DNA of 64,000 bases from a bacterium 1xD42-87. Its GTDB lineage: Bacteria; Bacillota; Clostridia; Lachnospirales; Lachnospiraceae. The stretch is from positions 62,001 to 126,000 of the forward strand of contig RAYM01000011.1 of the NCBI GenBank assembly GCA_003611805.1. Direction: 5' to 3'. Under the pieces are notes generated by a model. It was given only the letters and a program-made list of their open reading frames with translations. It was not told the DNA's origin and did not search any database. The position numbers and the translations under genes were made by a program. Below are positions 1 to 8,974 of this stretch, piece after piece (the first letter of the stretch is position 1; every line of letters starts with the position of its first letter).

Positions 1-2220
1 CGTTTCGGCAAGGAGGACAATTTCTGGGAGCACGGTTCCGGTCCCTGCGGTCCCTGCTCCGAGATCTATTACGACCGCGGCGAGAGGTACGGCTGCGGCA
101 AGCCTGGGTGTACCGTAGGCTGTGACTGTGACCGTTACATGGAAATCTGGAACAACGTGTTCACACAGTTCGACAACGACGGCAAGGGAAATTACACAGA
201 ACTTGAGCAGAAGAACATCGACACCGGCATGGGGCTTGAGAGACTTGCCTCCGTGGTGCAGGATGTGGATTCCATTTTTGATGTGGACACAGTGTTTGCG
301 CTGCGCACAACCGTTTGTGAGATTGCGGGCGTGGAATATAAAAAGGACTACGAGACGGACGTATCCATCCGCATTATCACGGATCACATCCGTTCCGCGA
401 CCTTTATGATTTCGGACGGCATTATGCCTTCCAACGAGGGGCGCGGTTACGTGCTGCGCCGGATCATCCGCCGCGCGGCGAGACAGGGCAGAAAGCTTGG
501 AATCAAGGATATGTTCCTTGCGGATCTGGCGGGAACGGTGATTGAGGGTTCCAAGGACGGGTATCCGGAGCTTGAGGAGAAGAAGGACTTTATCTTCAAT
601 GTGTTAAAGCAGGAGGAGAGCAAGTTCAATAAGACCATCGACCAGGGGCTGAGCATCCTGAATGAGATGACCGAGGCGGTGGAGAAGGATGGCGGAAAGG
701 AGCTTTGCGGCGCGGACGCCTTTAAGCTCTATGATACGTTTGGTTTCCCACTCGACCTGACCAGAGAGATTCTGGAGGAGAAGGGCTTTACGGTGGACGA
801 GGAAGGCTTTGCGGCGTGTATGCAGGAGCAGAAAGACAAGGCGCGCAAAGCGCGTAAAGTGACGAATTACATGGGCGCGGACGTGACGGTGTATGAGTCC
901 ATTGATCCCGCCATTAGCACGGAGTTTGTTGGCTATGACAATCTGACATATGATTCCAGAATCACGGTGCTTACCACAGAGACGGAGCTGGTGGATCAGC
1001 TTTCGGAAGACGAGGTCGGCACGGTGATCGTGGAGCAGACCCCTTTCTATGCCACCATGGGCGGTCAGGAGGGCGATATCGGTGTGATTTCCACGGGAGA
1101 CGGGGAATTTCAGGTGGAGAACACCATCAAACTGCTGGGCGGCAAGGTGGGACATATCGGCAGGGTGACGAAAGGCAGTATCCAGGTGGGCGATACCGCA
1201 ATTTTGACAGTGGATTCCACAAGAAGAGGGAACACCTGCAAGAATCACAGTGCGACCCATCTTCTGCAGAAGGCGCTGCGGGAAGTGCTGGGCAGCCATG
1301 TGGAGCAGGCAGGCTCCTATCAGGACGGAGAGAGGACCCGTTTTGACTTCTCCCATTCCGCGGCGATGACGGCAGAGGAACTGCAGAATGTTGAGAGAAT
1401 TGTCAATGAAAAGATTGCGGAGAACCTTTCTGTGGAGACGAAGGAGATGACCATAGAGGAGGCGAAGCAGTCCGGCGCGATGGCGCTTTTCGGGGAAAAA
1501 TACGGGGAGACGGTGCGCGTCGTGGAGATGGGAGACTTCTCCAAAGAGCTGTGCGGCGGCACCCATGTGAGAACCACGGGAGCGATCGGTTCCTTCAAGA
1601 TTCTGTCCGAGTCCGGCGTGGCTGCGGGCGTGCGCCGTATCGAGGCGGTGACGGGCAGCAATGTGACGGTTTACTATCAGAAGCTGGAAGAGGAGTTAAA
1701 TGCGGCGGCGAAGGCATTAAAGACCAATCCCTCTAATCTGGTGGAGCGGTGCGAGCATCTGATGGCGGAGATGAAGGCGTTGCAGAGTGAGAACGAGTCC
1801 TTAAAGAGCAAAGCGGCGAGAGACGCGCTTGGAGACGTGATGGACCAGGTGCAGGAGGTAAACGGCGTACAGCTTCTCGCTTCCAAGGTGTCTGGCGTTG
1901 ACATGAACGGTCTGCGTGAACTTGGCGACCAGCTCAAGGAGAAACTGGGTGAGGGCGTGGTCGTGCTGGTTTCCGAGAAAGAGGGGAAAGTCAATCTGAT
2001 CGCCATGGCGACCGACGGCGCAGTCGCGGCGGGCGCCCATGCGGGCAATCTGATCAAAGAGATTGCGGTCTATGTCGGAGGTGGCGGCGGCGGTCGTCCC
2101 AATATGGCGCAGGCTGGAGGAAAGAACCCCGCAGGAATGGGCAAGGCGGTCAATGCGTGCGTGAAAGCGCTGGAAGACCAGATTGCGCAGCGGCAGGTAT
2201 CTAAAAAAATCAGACCATAA
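1..2220 (+). CDS. alaS: Alanine--tRNA ligase, 5' end cut by the window
   Basis: Charges tRNA-Ala with alanine in the cytoplasm and hydrolyses mischarged Ser/Gly-tRNA. The frame is open from base 1, so the window holds about the last 739 codons of a protein usually near 875-880 residues. Visible in order: the end of the class II catalytic core (FWEHGSGPCGPCSEIYYDRG, a Cys-rich stretch, then RYMEIWNNVF), the tRNA-recognition region (GYVLRRIIRRA), the editing domain with zinc-type motifs HSATHLL and CGGTHV, and the C-terminal DHHA1 domain with its Gly-rich GGGGGGRPNMAQAGG loop. All expected motifs after the truncation point are intact. Confidence 0.97.
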   Translation, partial: RFGKEDNFWEHGSGPCGPCSEIYYDRGERYGCGKPGCTVGCDCDRYMEIWNNVFTQFDNDGKGNYTELEQKNIDTGMGLERLASVVQDVDSIFDVDTVFALRTTVCEIAGVEYKKDYETDVSIRIITDHIRSATFMISDGIMPSNEGRGYVLRRIIRRAARQGRKLGIKDMFLADLAGTVIEGSKDGYPELEEKKDFIFNVLKQEESKFNKTIDQGLSILNEMTEAVEKDGGKELCGADAFKLYDTFGFPLDLTREILEEKGFTVDEEGFAACMQEQKDKARKARKVTNYMGADVTVYESIDPAISTEFVGYDNLTYDSRITVLTTETELVDQLSEDEVGTVIVEQTPFYATMGGQEGDIGVISTGDGEFQVENTIKLLGGKVGHIGRVTKGSIQVGDTAILTVDSTRRGNTCKNHSATHLLQKALREVLGSHVEQAGSYQDGERTRFDFSHSAAMTAEELQNVERIVNEKIAENLSVETKEMTIEEAKQSGAMALFGEKYGETVRVVEMGDFSKELCGGTHVRTTGAIGSFKILSESGVAAGVRRIEAVTGSNVTVYYQKLEEELNAAAKALKTNPSNLVERCEHLMAEMKALQSENESLKSKAARDALGDVMDQVQEVNGVQLLASKVSGVDMNGLRELGDQLKEKLGEGVVVLVSEKEGKVNLIAMATDGAVAAGAHAGNLIKEIAVYVGGGGGGRPNMAQAGGKNPAGMGKAVNACVKALEDQIAQRQVSKKIRP

Positions 2221-2221
2221 A

Positions 2222-2269
2222 ATAACGATAGCTATCAGATGGGCATGACCGTAGGATAGCTATCGTTAT
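2222..2269. repeat. Perfect 15-bp inverted repeat after alaS
   Basis: ATAACGATAGCTATC at 2222-2236 is exactly reverse-complementary to 2255-2269, with an 18-base loop. It starts just after the alaS stop codon and probably forms a strong RNA hairpin at the transcript end. No T-run follows on the + strand, so it is not a textbook intrinsic terminator; it may act as a 3' stabiliser or a weak terminator. A hairpin with related arms lies at 38544-38586. Confidence 0.6.
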
Positions 2270-2337
2270 CAAAAGCTATAAAAAAGGAATAGGCGCGGAT
2301 TTACGGATTGGCAGAAGAAAGGGAAAGAACATTTGGC

Positions 2338-4686
2338 ATGGAAAAAGAAGACATTCTGGGTAAAAGAAAATGGTTCTTTCTTATCCTGGCGGAAGCGCTG
2401 CTGCTGGTCGCTGCCTGTATTTTTTACGGGAGGCGTGAGACAGTAGAGTTAAACTATACGCAGGAGGAATTGATTGATGATTCCGGGGAGGCGGCATTTT
2501 ATCTTGAACGTTCCTCTGACTGCCGCTTTGTGGGCTCTCCTAAATTAATGCTGCCGAAGGGAATGTATACGCTGACGGTGCAGTATGAGGGCGCCGGGGA
2601 AGCAAAGCTCCGGGTCGTCTATCCGGGAAGCCGCTATCGCAGTGAGGTCAGCGGTGACATCCCCCTTTCCGGCAGCGGAACGGCTTCCTGTGATTTCCGG
2701 GTGGCTTACGGGGACAGAACCCTGCAGGTGAGAGGCCTGTTTTCCGACGAGATGCAGGAGGGGGATTATCTCCTGCTCAGAAATATAAAGATTGCGCGTG
2801 CCGGTTGTGACGTGAGAAACTTTCTGTTTCGGTTCGTGGTTTTTTTACTGGCTGCCGACGGAATCCTGTTTTATTTTCAAATGAGGAAACAGGGCAGGCG
2901 GATTTTACCGGCGGGGGCGGACAGAACGGTTTTACGGGCGCTTGTTCTTCTGGTGGTGGGATGCAGCATTCCCCTTGCGGTGGACTATCTGTTTTTAAAT
3001 TCCCACGATCTCTATTTTCATCTGATGCGCATTGAGGGAATCCGGGCAGGGTTGGAAAACGGCATGTTTCCCGTGCGGATCCAGCCGGGGTGGCTTAACG
3101 GTCACGGATATGCCGCCTCCGTATTTTATGGGGATTTCTTTTTGTACGTTCCGGCACTGCTGCGGTATTTCGGCGTGTCCGTCCAGGCGGCGTACAAATG
3201 TTATGTGGTGATGATCCACATGCTTACGGTGGGAATTTCCTATTATTCCTTCAGCAGAATGAGCAGACCGAGAATCGGGCTGGTCTGTACCGTGCTGTAT
3301 TCCCTGAATATATACCGCCTCACCTGTATCTACACGAGGGCGGCGGTGGGCGAGTATACGGCGATGACCTTTATGCCGCTTGTCCTGTACGGGCTCTGGC
3401 TGCTTTACACAATGCCGGAGGACTCGAAGCGGCACAGGGACAGCTGGATTCCCATTACGGCGGGGTGTACGGGCATTTTTCTCTCCCATATGATTTCCAC
3501 GGAAATTACGGCTTTTTTGGTCGTTTTATCCGCGCTGGTCCTGTGGAGGCGGGTGATTCGGAAAAGGACCATGCTTGTCATTTTAAAAGCGGTGTCAGCC
3601 ACGGCGCTGCTGAATGCCTGGTTCCTCGTTCCCTTTCTGGATTATATGGTAAGCGGCAATTATGTCATCAATGATGCCGACAAGTATGGCTCATATCGGA
3701 TCGAGCAGACAGGAATTTTTGTGGCGCAGCTTTTTATGGGAAATTTTGAACCGTTCGGGCATTCTCTTTATGCGTCGGAGGGAATAGCGTCGGAGATGCC
3801 CCTTACAGTCGGAATTGCCCTGATGGCGGTTCCGGCGGTCTGGTTCCTTTTGGCAAAGAGCGGGGAGGAAAGGAAAAGGGGGGAGAAGAGGGAAGCGGTT
3901 CTGGCAGTATGTCTCTGCTTCGTCAGTCTCTGGATGGCTACCTGCCATTTTCCTTATACATGGCTTGCGGAAAGGCTGCCTGTATTTCAGCTGCCGATTG
4001 TCAGCATACAGTATTTGTGGCGGTTTCTCACTGCAGCTGCGGTGCTGCTCACATGGCTGCTCTGCCTGCTGCTGAGAGAGGACGGTCTTTCTGTGGACAG
4101 AAGGAGACTGATTGCCGGAGTTCTGGTGGGACTGGCTTTCTGGCAGGGGTTTGCTTATATGGGACAGTGTCTGCAGGACGCCCGGCCATACCGCGTATAT
4201 CAGGCGGGGAACATGTCAACCATGAAAGCGCAGAGCGCTTCCTCCGAGGAACAGGAGAGCGTCATGGGCGGGGAATATCTGCCGCTTAACAGGAACGAGC
4301 CCTTTTCTCTTTCGGATTATGTGGCGGCCTATGTGGAAAAGCTTACTTATGATGAAGCGGCCCTTACTGTGGAGGGATGGACCCGTGAAGGCGGTGCAGT
4401 AACGGTTGGTCTTGAAAACAGGGGGGACAGCGTGCAGCAGATGGAAGTTCCGCTCCTGTACTACAAGGGTTATCATGCGGTGACAGACAAGGGGGAACCT
4501 GTGCAGATTACGCCCGGAACCTCGTATCGGATTTCGCTCTCCGTGCCGCCCGGGTTTGCCGGCAGTATCCGGGTGGAGTTTGGGGAACCCCTGTACTGGA
4601 GAGGAGCGGAACTGGTATCGGCTGCTGCCCTGCTTGGCATTCTTCTGTATAAAGCGGGCATTCCGGGACACAAACGCAGAAAATAG
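2338..4686 (+). CDS. Large polytopic membrane protein, GT-C / YfhO-like
   Basis: About 782 residues. The order is one membrane segment near the N-terminus (WFFLILAEALLLVAACIFY), an extracytoplasmic beta-rich stretch of about 130 residues, then many hydrophobic segments and a soluble C-terminal domain of about 150 residues before a final short membrane segment. After the third membrane segment it has HDLYFHLMRIEGI, an acidic first-loop motif of the kind seen in lipid-linked sugar transferases of the GT-C fold. The role is inferred to be cell-surface glycan or lipid modification; the substrate is unknown. I chose the ATG at 2338 (GGGAAAG about 10 bases upstream); a TTG at 2308 is in frame but has no well-spaced ribosome site. 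Confidence 0.7.
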   Translation: MEKEDILGKRKWFFLILAEALLLVAACIFYGRRETVELNYTQEELIDDSGEAAFYLERSSDCRFVGSPKLMLPKGMYTLTVQYEGAGEAKLRVVYPGSRYRSEVSGDIPLSGSGTASCDFRVAYGDRTLQVRGLFSDEMQEGDYLLLRNIKIARAGCDVRNFLFRFVVFLLAADGILFYFQMRKQGRRILPAGADRTVLRALVLLVVGCSIPLAVDYLFLNSHDLYFHLMRIEGIRAGLENGMFPVRIQPGWLNGHGYAASVFYGDFFLYVPALLRYFGVSVQAAYKCYVVMIHMLTVGISYYSFSRMSRPRIGLVCTVLYSLNIYRLTCIYTRAAVGEYTAMTFMPLVLYGLWLLYTMPEDSKRHRDSWIPITAGCTGIFLSHMISTEITAFLVVLSALVLWRRVIRKRTMLVILKAVSATALLNAWFLVPFLDYMVSGNYVINDADKYGSYRIEQTGIFVAQLFMGNFEPFGHSLYASEGIASEMPLTVGIALMAVPAVWFLLAKSGEERKRGEKREAVLAVCLCFVSLWMATCHFPYTWLAERLPVFQLPIVSIQYLWRFLTAAAVLLTWLLCLLLREDGLSVDRRRLIAGVLVGLAFWQGFAYMGQCLQDARPYRVYQAGNMSTMKAQSASSEEQESVMGGEYLPLNRNEPFSLSDYVAAYVEKLTYDEAALTVEGWTREGGAVTVGLENRGDSVQQMEVPLLYYKGYHAVTDKGEPVQITPGTSYRISLSVPPGFAGSIRVEFGEPLYWRGAELVSAAALLGILLYKAGIPGHKRRK

Positions 4687-4706
4687 AATAAATTTACAAT
4701 TTCCGG

Positions 4707-4734
4707 TTGACTCATAACTAAAATGTGATATAAT
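4707..4734 (+). promoter_or_regulatory. Sigma-A promoter of rpsU
   Basis: TTGACT (-35, 4707-4712), a 16-bp spacer and TATAAT (-10, 4729-4734), with an upstream TG (4726-4727) making an extended -10. It lies about 75 bases before the rpsU start, giving a leader of roughly 70 nucleotides. Confidence 0.8.
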
Positions 4735-4810
4735 TTGTATTGTGTGAGAACACGTAAAATAACCCAATCAGTCGAAACACTCTGGGACTGAAGGGAGGTC
4801 AGGTGCGGGA

Positions 4811-4987
4811 ATGTCAAACGTAATCGTAAAAGAAAACGAGACTTTGGACAGTGCGCTTCGTCGCTTTAAGAGAAGCTGCGCGAAGGCTGGTATCCAGCAG
4901 GAAATCCGTAAGCGCGAGCATTACGAGAAGCCCAGCGTAAGACGTAAGAAAAAGTCCGAAGCGGCAAGAAAACGCAAATATAACTAA
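4811..4987 (+). CDS. rpsU: 30S ribosomal protein S21
   Basis: A 58-residue basic protein starting [20 protein letters not shown] and ending in a Lys/Arg-rich tail ([15 protein letters not shown]), which is the usual length and sequence of bacterial S21. S21 sits on the platform of the 30S subunit near the anti-Shine-Dalgarno end of 16S rRNA. It is monocistronic here: its own extended -10 promoter lies upstream and a strong hairpin terminator starts 7 bases after the stop codon. The ATG at 4811 is preceded by GGGAGGTCAGG about 10 bases upstream. Confidence 0.97.
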   Translation: MSNVIVKENETLDSALRRFKRSCAKAGIQQEIRKREHYEKPSVRRKKKSEAARKRKYN

Positions 4988-4993
4988 ACTGTG

Positions 4994-5026
4994 AAACAGA
5001 TCTGGAAATGTTCCAGATCTGTTTTT
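4994..5026. terminator. Rho-independent terminator between rpsU and a convergent gene
   Basis: AAACAGATCTGGAA (4994-5007), loop ATG, TTCCAGATCTGTTT (5011-5024), then a T-run. This is a perfect 14-bp stem. The convergent membrane-protein gene ends at 5037, so the hairpin may serve both directions. Confidence 0.9.
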
Positions 5027-5036
5027 ACGTGAGGTG

Positions 5037-6572
5037 TCAGTACAGACCGACACCGCGTCCCAGCATGAAGATCTTTCTGATTTTTTCCAGCGCTTCCACA
5101 TAGTAGAAGGTGAAATTATAATCATAGGGTACGAGGAACATGAAGATGCATTTACAGGTGGTAAGGAACGCCCAGACGGATAAAATGCAGCTGAATTTTT
5201 TTGCTGTTTTTATGGCGAGATTCTGGTAATAGAGCCCTGTCACAAGAAAGCACAGCAGACAGAGGAGCCAGTAGACGTCCATATGGTAGCGTTCCAGCAC
5301 GGTAGGCGCCCAGAGAACGTCGGTAAAGGCGATCAGCAGAGGAATCAGGAACAGGGACATGATGCAGTGCCGCAGACGGTTTTCCCGTATTTCCCCGCGG
5401 ACGCCCTCCGAGGCAATTCCGAAAAACGGGAGAACCAGAATGGGAAAATTGAGCAGGATACCGTCAAAAGTGACAAAGGGAAACTGGTCGGACATCGGTG
5501 TGTAGCTCACAAAAAATTTGCATATACTGTCAAAGGTTTTCAGCGGCTGAAATCGGGAAAGGAAGCTGCCGTACTGACTCTGGTCCGCGATAGTGAGCTG
5601 GTAAGCCTGTCCAAATTCAAACGGATTGTCAAAACGGGCATAGTTGTACAGCATGAGAAGAGCGCCCACCATGATATAGGGGGAAGCGGCGAGGAACAGC
5701 TGTTTTCCAAGCCGGAGCGTAAGCTTTCTGCCCTTTAAAAAGACCGCGATAAGCGGCAGGACGAACAGGTTTGCCAAAGCGATGGGCGGTCGGCAGCCGA
5801 AGGCGAGTGCGCCGGTCAGGCTGCCGAAAAAGGCATAGCGGATACTTGTGCTTTCCTTTTCGCATACGAATACGGCGCGGATGAAAAAGAAGAAGCTCCA
5901 TATCTCCAGACAGATGGCAGCGGTGATGGCGGTACAGTACAGCGCCGGGGCGGAGACGGCATACCAGACGCTTATAAAGGAGAAAGCGGCTGATAACGAA
6001 AGATACAGACCGAGGGAGAGCCTTTTAAAAAAAGCCTTGCCGAGCATATAAAACAGGGAAAAAACGCCGCATATGAACAGGGCGGCGAAAATTTGTGTCG
6101 CGTGGTAGGTTGTCAGGCTCATGCCCGTGATGAACCGGTAGGGCAGAAACAGGAGAAAAACAGGAACTACACCAAAATACATATAATAACGTCCGTTATA
6201 GAAAGCGTGATCCCAGTGAAAAGATACGTCGGCAGCTTCCCTCGCGTCAGGGTCGTAAGGGTTATCCAGAGCTAAAAGCTTTGGGTCGATATCGTCATAA
6301 TCAATATAGAGATGCCCCTCCAGAAAGGACTCTGCCAGCAGTTCATACTGATTCATATAATCCGGCTTTTCTCCATTGTAAGAGGGGGAAAGGCCCATGG
6401 GAAGAACGCACAGGAGAATAGTTAGGGCTAATACGGCAGCGGACAGGTATCCGGCTTTTCTGTTCTTTATCTCAAAGGAAACCGTGTGTAGGGGAGAGCC
6501 CGGTCTTAAGCAGAGGAGAACTGCAAAAAAACCGCCCCATAGGAAAATGCCCGCCAATAAAGTCTTGCTCAT
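5037..6572 (-). CDS. Polytopic membrane protein, probably GT-C-type glycosyltransferase
   Basis: 511 residues with about ten to twelve hydrophobic segments. After the second segment comes an acidic extracytoplasmic loop (DYMNQYELLAESFLEGHLY, then FHWDHAFYNGRYYMYFG), and later RFDNPFEFGQAYQLT. I recognise this combination from membrane proteins of Clostridia annotated as hypothetical or glycosyltransferase-like; the acceptor and donor cannot be read from the sequence. It is transcribed opposite to its neighbours, alone, with an extended -10 promoter in the 150-base gap before the carboxypeptidase gene. Confidence 0.7.
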   Translation of the reverse strand: MSKTLLAGIFLWGGFFAVLLCLRPGSPLHTVSFEIKNRKAGYLSAAVLALTILLCVLPMGLSPSYNGEKPDYMNQYELLAESFLEGHLYIDYDDIDPKLLALDNPYDPDAREAADVSFHWDHAFYNGRYYMYFGVVPVFLLFLPYRFITGMSLTTYHATQIFAALFICGVFSLFYMLGKAFFKRLSLGLYLSLSAAFSFISVWYAVSAPALYCTAITAAICLEIWSFFFFIRAVFVCEKESTSIRYAFFGSLTGALAFGCRPPIALANLFVLPLIAVFLKGRKLTLRLGKQLFLAASPYIMVGALLMLYNYARFDNPFEFGQAYQLTIADQSQYGSFLSRFQPLKTFDSICKFFVSYTPMSDQFPFVTFDGILLNFPILVLPFFGIASEGVRGEIRENRLRHCIMSLFLIPLLIAFTDVLWAPTVLERYHMDVYWLLCLLCFLVTGLYYQNLAIKTAKKFSCILSVWAFLTTCKCIFMFLVPYDYNFTFYYVEALEKIRKIFMLGRGVGLY

Positions 6573-6612
6573 TTTGTCTGTGTATCCTTTCGTATGACTG
6601 GTTGTTGTGAAT

Positions 6613-6621
6613 AGTATAGCA
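6613..6621 (-). promoter_or_regulatory. Extended -10 promoter for the minus-strand membrane protein gene
   Basis: On the minus strand TGCTATACT (complement of 6613-6621) forms an extended -10. The -35 position (GAAACA, about 17 bases away) is weak. It lies about 40 bases before the start codon at 6572. Confidence 0.4.
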
Positions 6622-6725
6622 CAAGAGCCGGAGTCTGTTTCTTAAAATTCTATGATCTCTGTCGGCATATCCGTTGTCCCACCCCAATATGTATAGTACA
6701 GAAGGAATGGTAGGGGTGACTTAGT

Positions 6726-7910
6726 TTGCAGGAAAAAAGAAAGCGGATTATTGTATGGCTTCTGACAGGCATACTTTTGGCGGAGACTTTATTTACGGCT
6801 ATGACCATAACAGTCAACGCCGCGCCGGAGGTGAGTACGCCGTCCTATATCGTGATGGAGGCGTCCACGGGACAGGTGATCTGTGAGCAGGATGCGGATA
6901 CCAGACGAAGCCCGGCGAGCATTACCAAGATTATGACGCTGCTCATTATCTTTGAACACCTAAAGAGTGGCAGGATCCATCTGGAGGATCAGGTGACCAC
7001 AAGCGCCTACGCGAAGTCCATGGGCGGATCGCAGGTGTTTCTGGAAGAGGGGGAGACGCAGACCCTTAAAACTATGATTAAGTGCATCGCGGTGGCGAGC
7101 GGCAACGACGCCAGTGTGGCGGTGGCGGAGTACATAGCGGGGAGCGAGGGTGAATTTGTCAAGCTGATGAACGAGAAGGCAGAGAGTCTGGGGATGCAGA
7201 ACACTCATTTTGAGGACTGCTGCGGCCTGACGGATTCCGACGACCATTATTCCTCGGCGAAGGACGTGGCGATCATGTCAAGGGAGCTGATCACGAAGTA
7301 CCCGGAGGTCTTTGACTATACGACGATCTGGATGGAGGACATTGAGCATAAGACGGCGCAGGGAACGAGCACATTCACACTATCGAGCACGAATAAGCTG
7401 CTGAAACAGTATGAGTGGACGACGGGCTTAAAGACGGGTTCCACATCCAAGGCGCGCTACTGTCTGTCTGCCACGGCGAACAAGGATGGCATGGAGCTGA
7501 TCGCCGTGGTGATGGCGGCGCCGGATCCCAAGACCAGATTTCAGGATGCCATGTCGCTCTTAAGCTACGGTTACAGCGTGAGCCAGATGTACACGGACGA
7601 GAACAAAGATCCCCTTCCTGCGCAGAAGGTGGAGGGCGGTATCGAGGATTCGGTGAATCTGGTCTATGAAGGACCTTACTCCTATCTGGATACGGCGGGC
7701 AACAACCTGAATGACATTGAGAAGGAAATCAGTCTGCCGGGCAGCGTGACCGCGCCCATAGCGGAGGGGGACGCCGTCGGCGAGGCGGTTTATAAACTGA
7801 ACGGCACAAGGATCGGCAGTGTGTCTATCCTGGCGGCTAAAGGCGTGGAGAAAGCGCAGTACAAGGATTATTATAAGAAGGTGTGGGGACTTTATCTGAT
7901 GAACCGCTAG
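6726..7910 (+). CDS. D-alanyl-D-alanine carboxypeptidase (DacA/PBP5-like)
   Basis: Trims the terminal D-Ala from peptidoglycan pentapeptides outside the membrane. It has an N-terminal signal segment (IIVWLLTGILLAETLFTAMT, ending near VNAAP), then the serine peptidase S11 motifs: SITK with nucleophile Ser65 and Lys68, SGN in VASGNDASVAVAEYIAGS, and KTG in GLKTGSTSKARYC. The C-terminal 120 residues match the beta-rich PBP5 C domain and end in a hydrophobic membrane-association helix. Length 394 is typical. The start is TTG at 6726 with AGGGGTG upstream. A second S11 enzyme is at 10636. Confidence 0.93.
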   Translation: MQEKRKRIIVWLLTGILLAETLFTAMTITVNAAPEVSTPSYIVMEASTGQVICEQDADTRRSPASITKIMTLLIIFEHLKSGRIHLEDQVTTSAYAKSMGGSQVFLEEGETQTLKTMIKCIAVASGNDASVAVAEYIAGSEGEFVKLMNEKAESLGMQNTHFEDCCGLTDSDDHYSSAKDVAIMSRELITKYPEVFDYTTIWMEDIEHKTAQGTSTFTLSSTNKLLKQYEWTTGLKTGSTSKARYCLSATANKDGMELIAVVMAAPDPKTRFQDAMSLLSYGYSVSQMYTDENKDPLPAQKVEGGIEDSVNLVYEGPYSYLDTAGNNLNDIEKEISLPGSVTAPIAEGDAVGEAVYKLNGTRIGSVSILAAKGVEKAQYKDYYKKVWGLYLMNR

Positions 7911-7977
7911 GGAAAATGCCGGTACAGGACTGTGCACAATAGAACAGAAGTTCACAGATTGCGGTGAAAGAGGGGGT

Positions 7978-8058
7978 ATGATATATTATATGGGTGGCTG
8001 TCCCGCGAAAGCGTCAGACGGTCACCTTATCTTGTGCGAACGATGCGGGGCATCTTGA
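7978..8058 (+). CDS. Possible 26-residue Cys-containing miniprotein
   Basis: ATG at 7978 follows AGAGGGGG at close spacing and opens a 26-codon frame, MIYYMGGCPAKASDGHLILC and then ERCGAS, ending in TGA 33 bases before the next gene. Three Cys residues (one in GGCP, two in LCERC) hint at metal binding, but at this length the frame could arise by chance. It could also be a leader peptide for the phosphoesterase gene. No family recognised. Confidence 0.25.
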   Translation: MIYYMGGCPAKASDGHLILCERCGAS

Positions 8059-8091
8059 ATCCGTTTAAGTTTGCGGCGGGCAGGGAGGACT

Positions 8092-8949
8092 ATGACAGAA
8101 GGTATTTTGGCGGCAGTGATTGCGGTTATTTGCATATGTCTGGCTGTGGTGATATGGGACAGCAACCGGTTTGTGACGGTCACCTACGAGATCAGGTCCG
8201 ATAAGATTACGAAACCGTGCAGGTTTGTGCTTCTTGCCGACTTACACAACAAGTCTTTTGGAAAGGAAAACAAAAGGCTGCTTGCAGCGATTGAAGAGAC
8301 TGCGCCGGATGGGATTCTCGTTGCAGGGGATATGCTGACGGCTATAAGAGGCGCGGATTATGGCAATGCGCTTTCACTGATGGAAAAGCTTGCCGCCGGA
8401 TACCGGGTTTATTACGGCATGGGGAACCACGAGTACCGCCTGGGGTTTTATCCCGATGATTATCCGGGGATGTATGAGGGATATATGTCCGGGCTGAAAC
8501 GGGCGGGCATTGAGCCGTTAATCAACGAGACGGCTTATCTGCCGGAGTGCAATATCGCCGTCTGCGGCGCGCAGATCGACAGGGCGTACTACAGGCACTT
8601 CAGGAGGAAACCGATGGAGTCATCCTATCTGCCGGGACTTTTGGGAATGCCGGACGTGGAAAGGTTCCAGCTTCTGATCGCCCACAATCCGGTGTATTTT
8701 GACGTCTATGCCAGATGGGGGGCGGATCTGGTGGTTTCCGGGCATGTGCACGGAGGCATTGTGAGACTGCCGTTCCTGGGCGGCGTGCTGTCACCGGCAA
8801 TGACGCTGTTTCCCAAGTATGACGGCGGTATGTTCAAAGAGAATAAAAGTACCATGATTCTGAGCAGGGGACTGAGCAGCCACACGCCTCCCATCAGGAT
8901 TTTTAACCCGGGAGAGCTGATTGTGATTGATTTAAAACCCGGTAAGTGA
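8092..8949 (+). CDS. Membrane-anchored metallophosphoesterase
   Basis: A calcineurin-like phosphoesterase of about 285 residues. One N-terminal membrane segment (GILAAVIAVICICLAVVIW) puts the catalytic domain outside the membrane, as in the YkuE/YaeI group that acts on lipid phosphates. The metal-binding motifs are in the family order: LADLHNKS, GILVAGDML, GMGNHEY, IAHNPVYF and SGHVHGG. The usual DxH is present as DLH. The substrate is not determinable. ATG 8092 is preferred over the in-frame TTG at 8071 because GGGAGG lies just before it, although the spacing is only 3 bases. Confidence 0.85.
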   Translation: MTEGILAAVIAVICICLAVVIWDSNRFVTVTYEIRSDKITKPCRFVLLADLHNKSFGKENKRLLAAIEETAPDGILVAGDMLTAIRGADYGNALSLMEKLAAGYRVYYGMGNHEYRLGFYPDDYPGMYEGYMSGLKRAGIEPLINETAYLPECNIAVCGAQIDRAYYRHFRRKPMESSYLPGLLGMPDVERFQLLIAHNPVYFDVYARWGADLVVSGHVHGGIVRLPFLGGVLSPAMTLFPKYDGGMFKENKSTMILSRGLSSHTPPIRIFNPGELIVIDLKPGK

Positions 8950-8974
8950 TTGTGAATAGTAGAGAGGACAGGCA

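Noticed and set aside
604-1566. 320-codon minus-strand frame in alaS
   Set aside because: Shadow of a gene whose own frame carries conserved AlaRS motifs; no Shine-Dalgarno.
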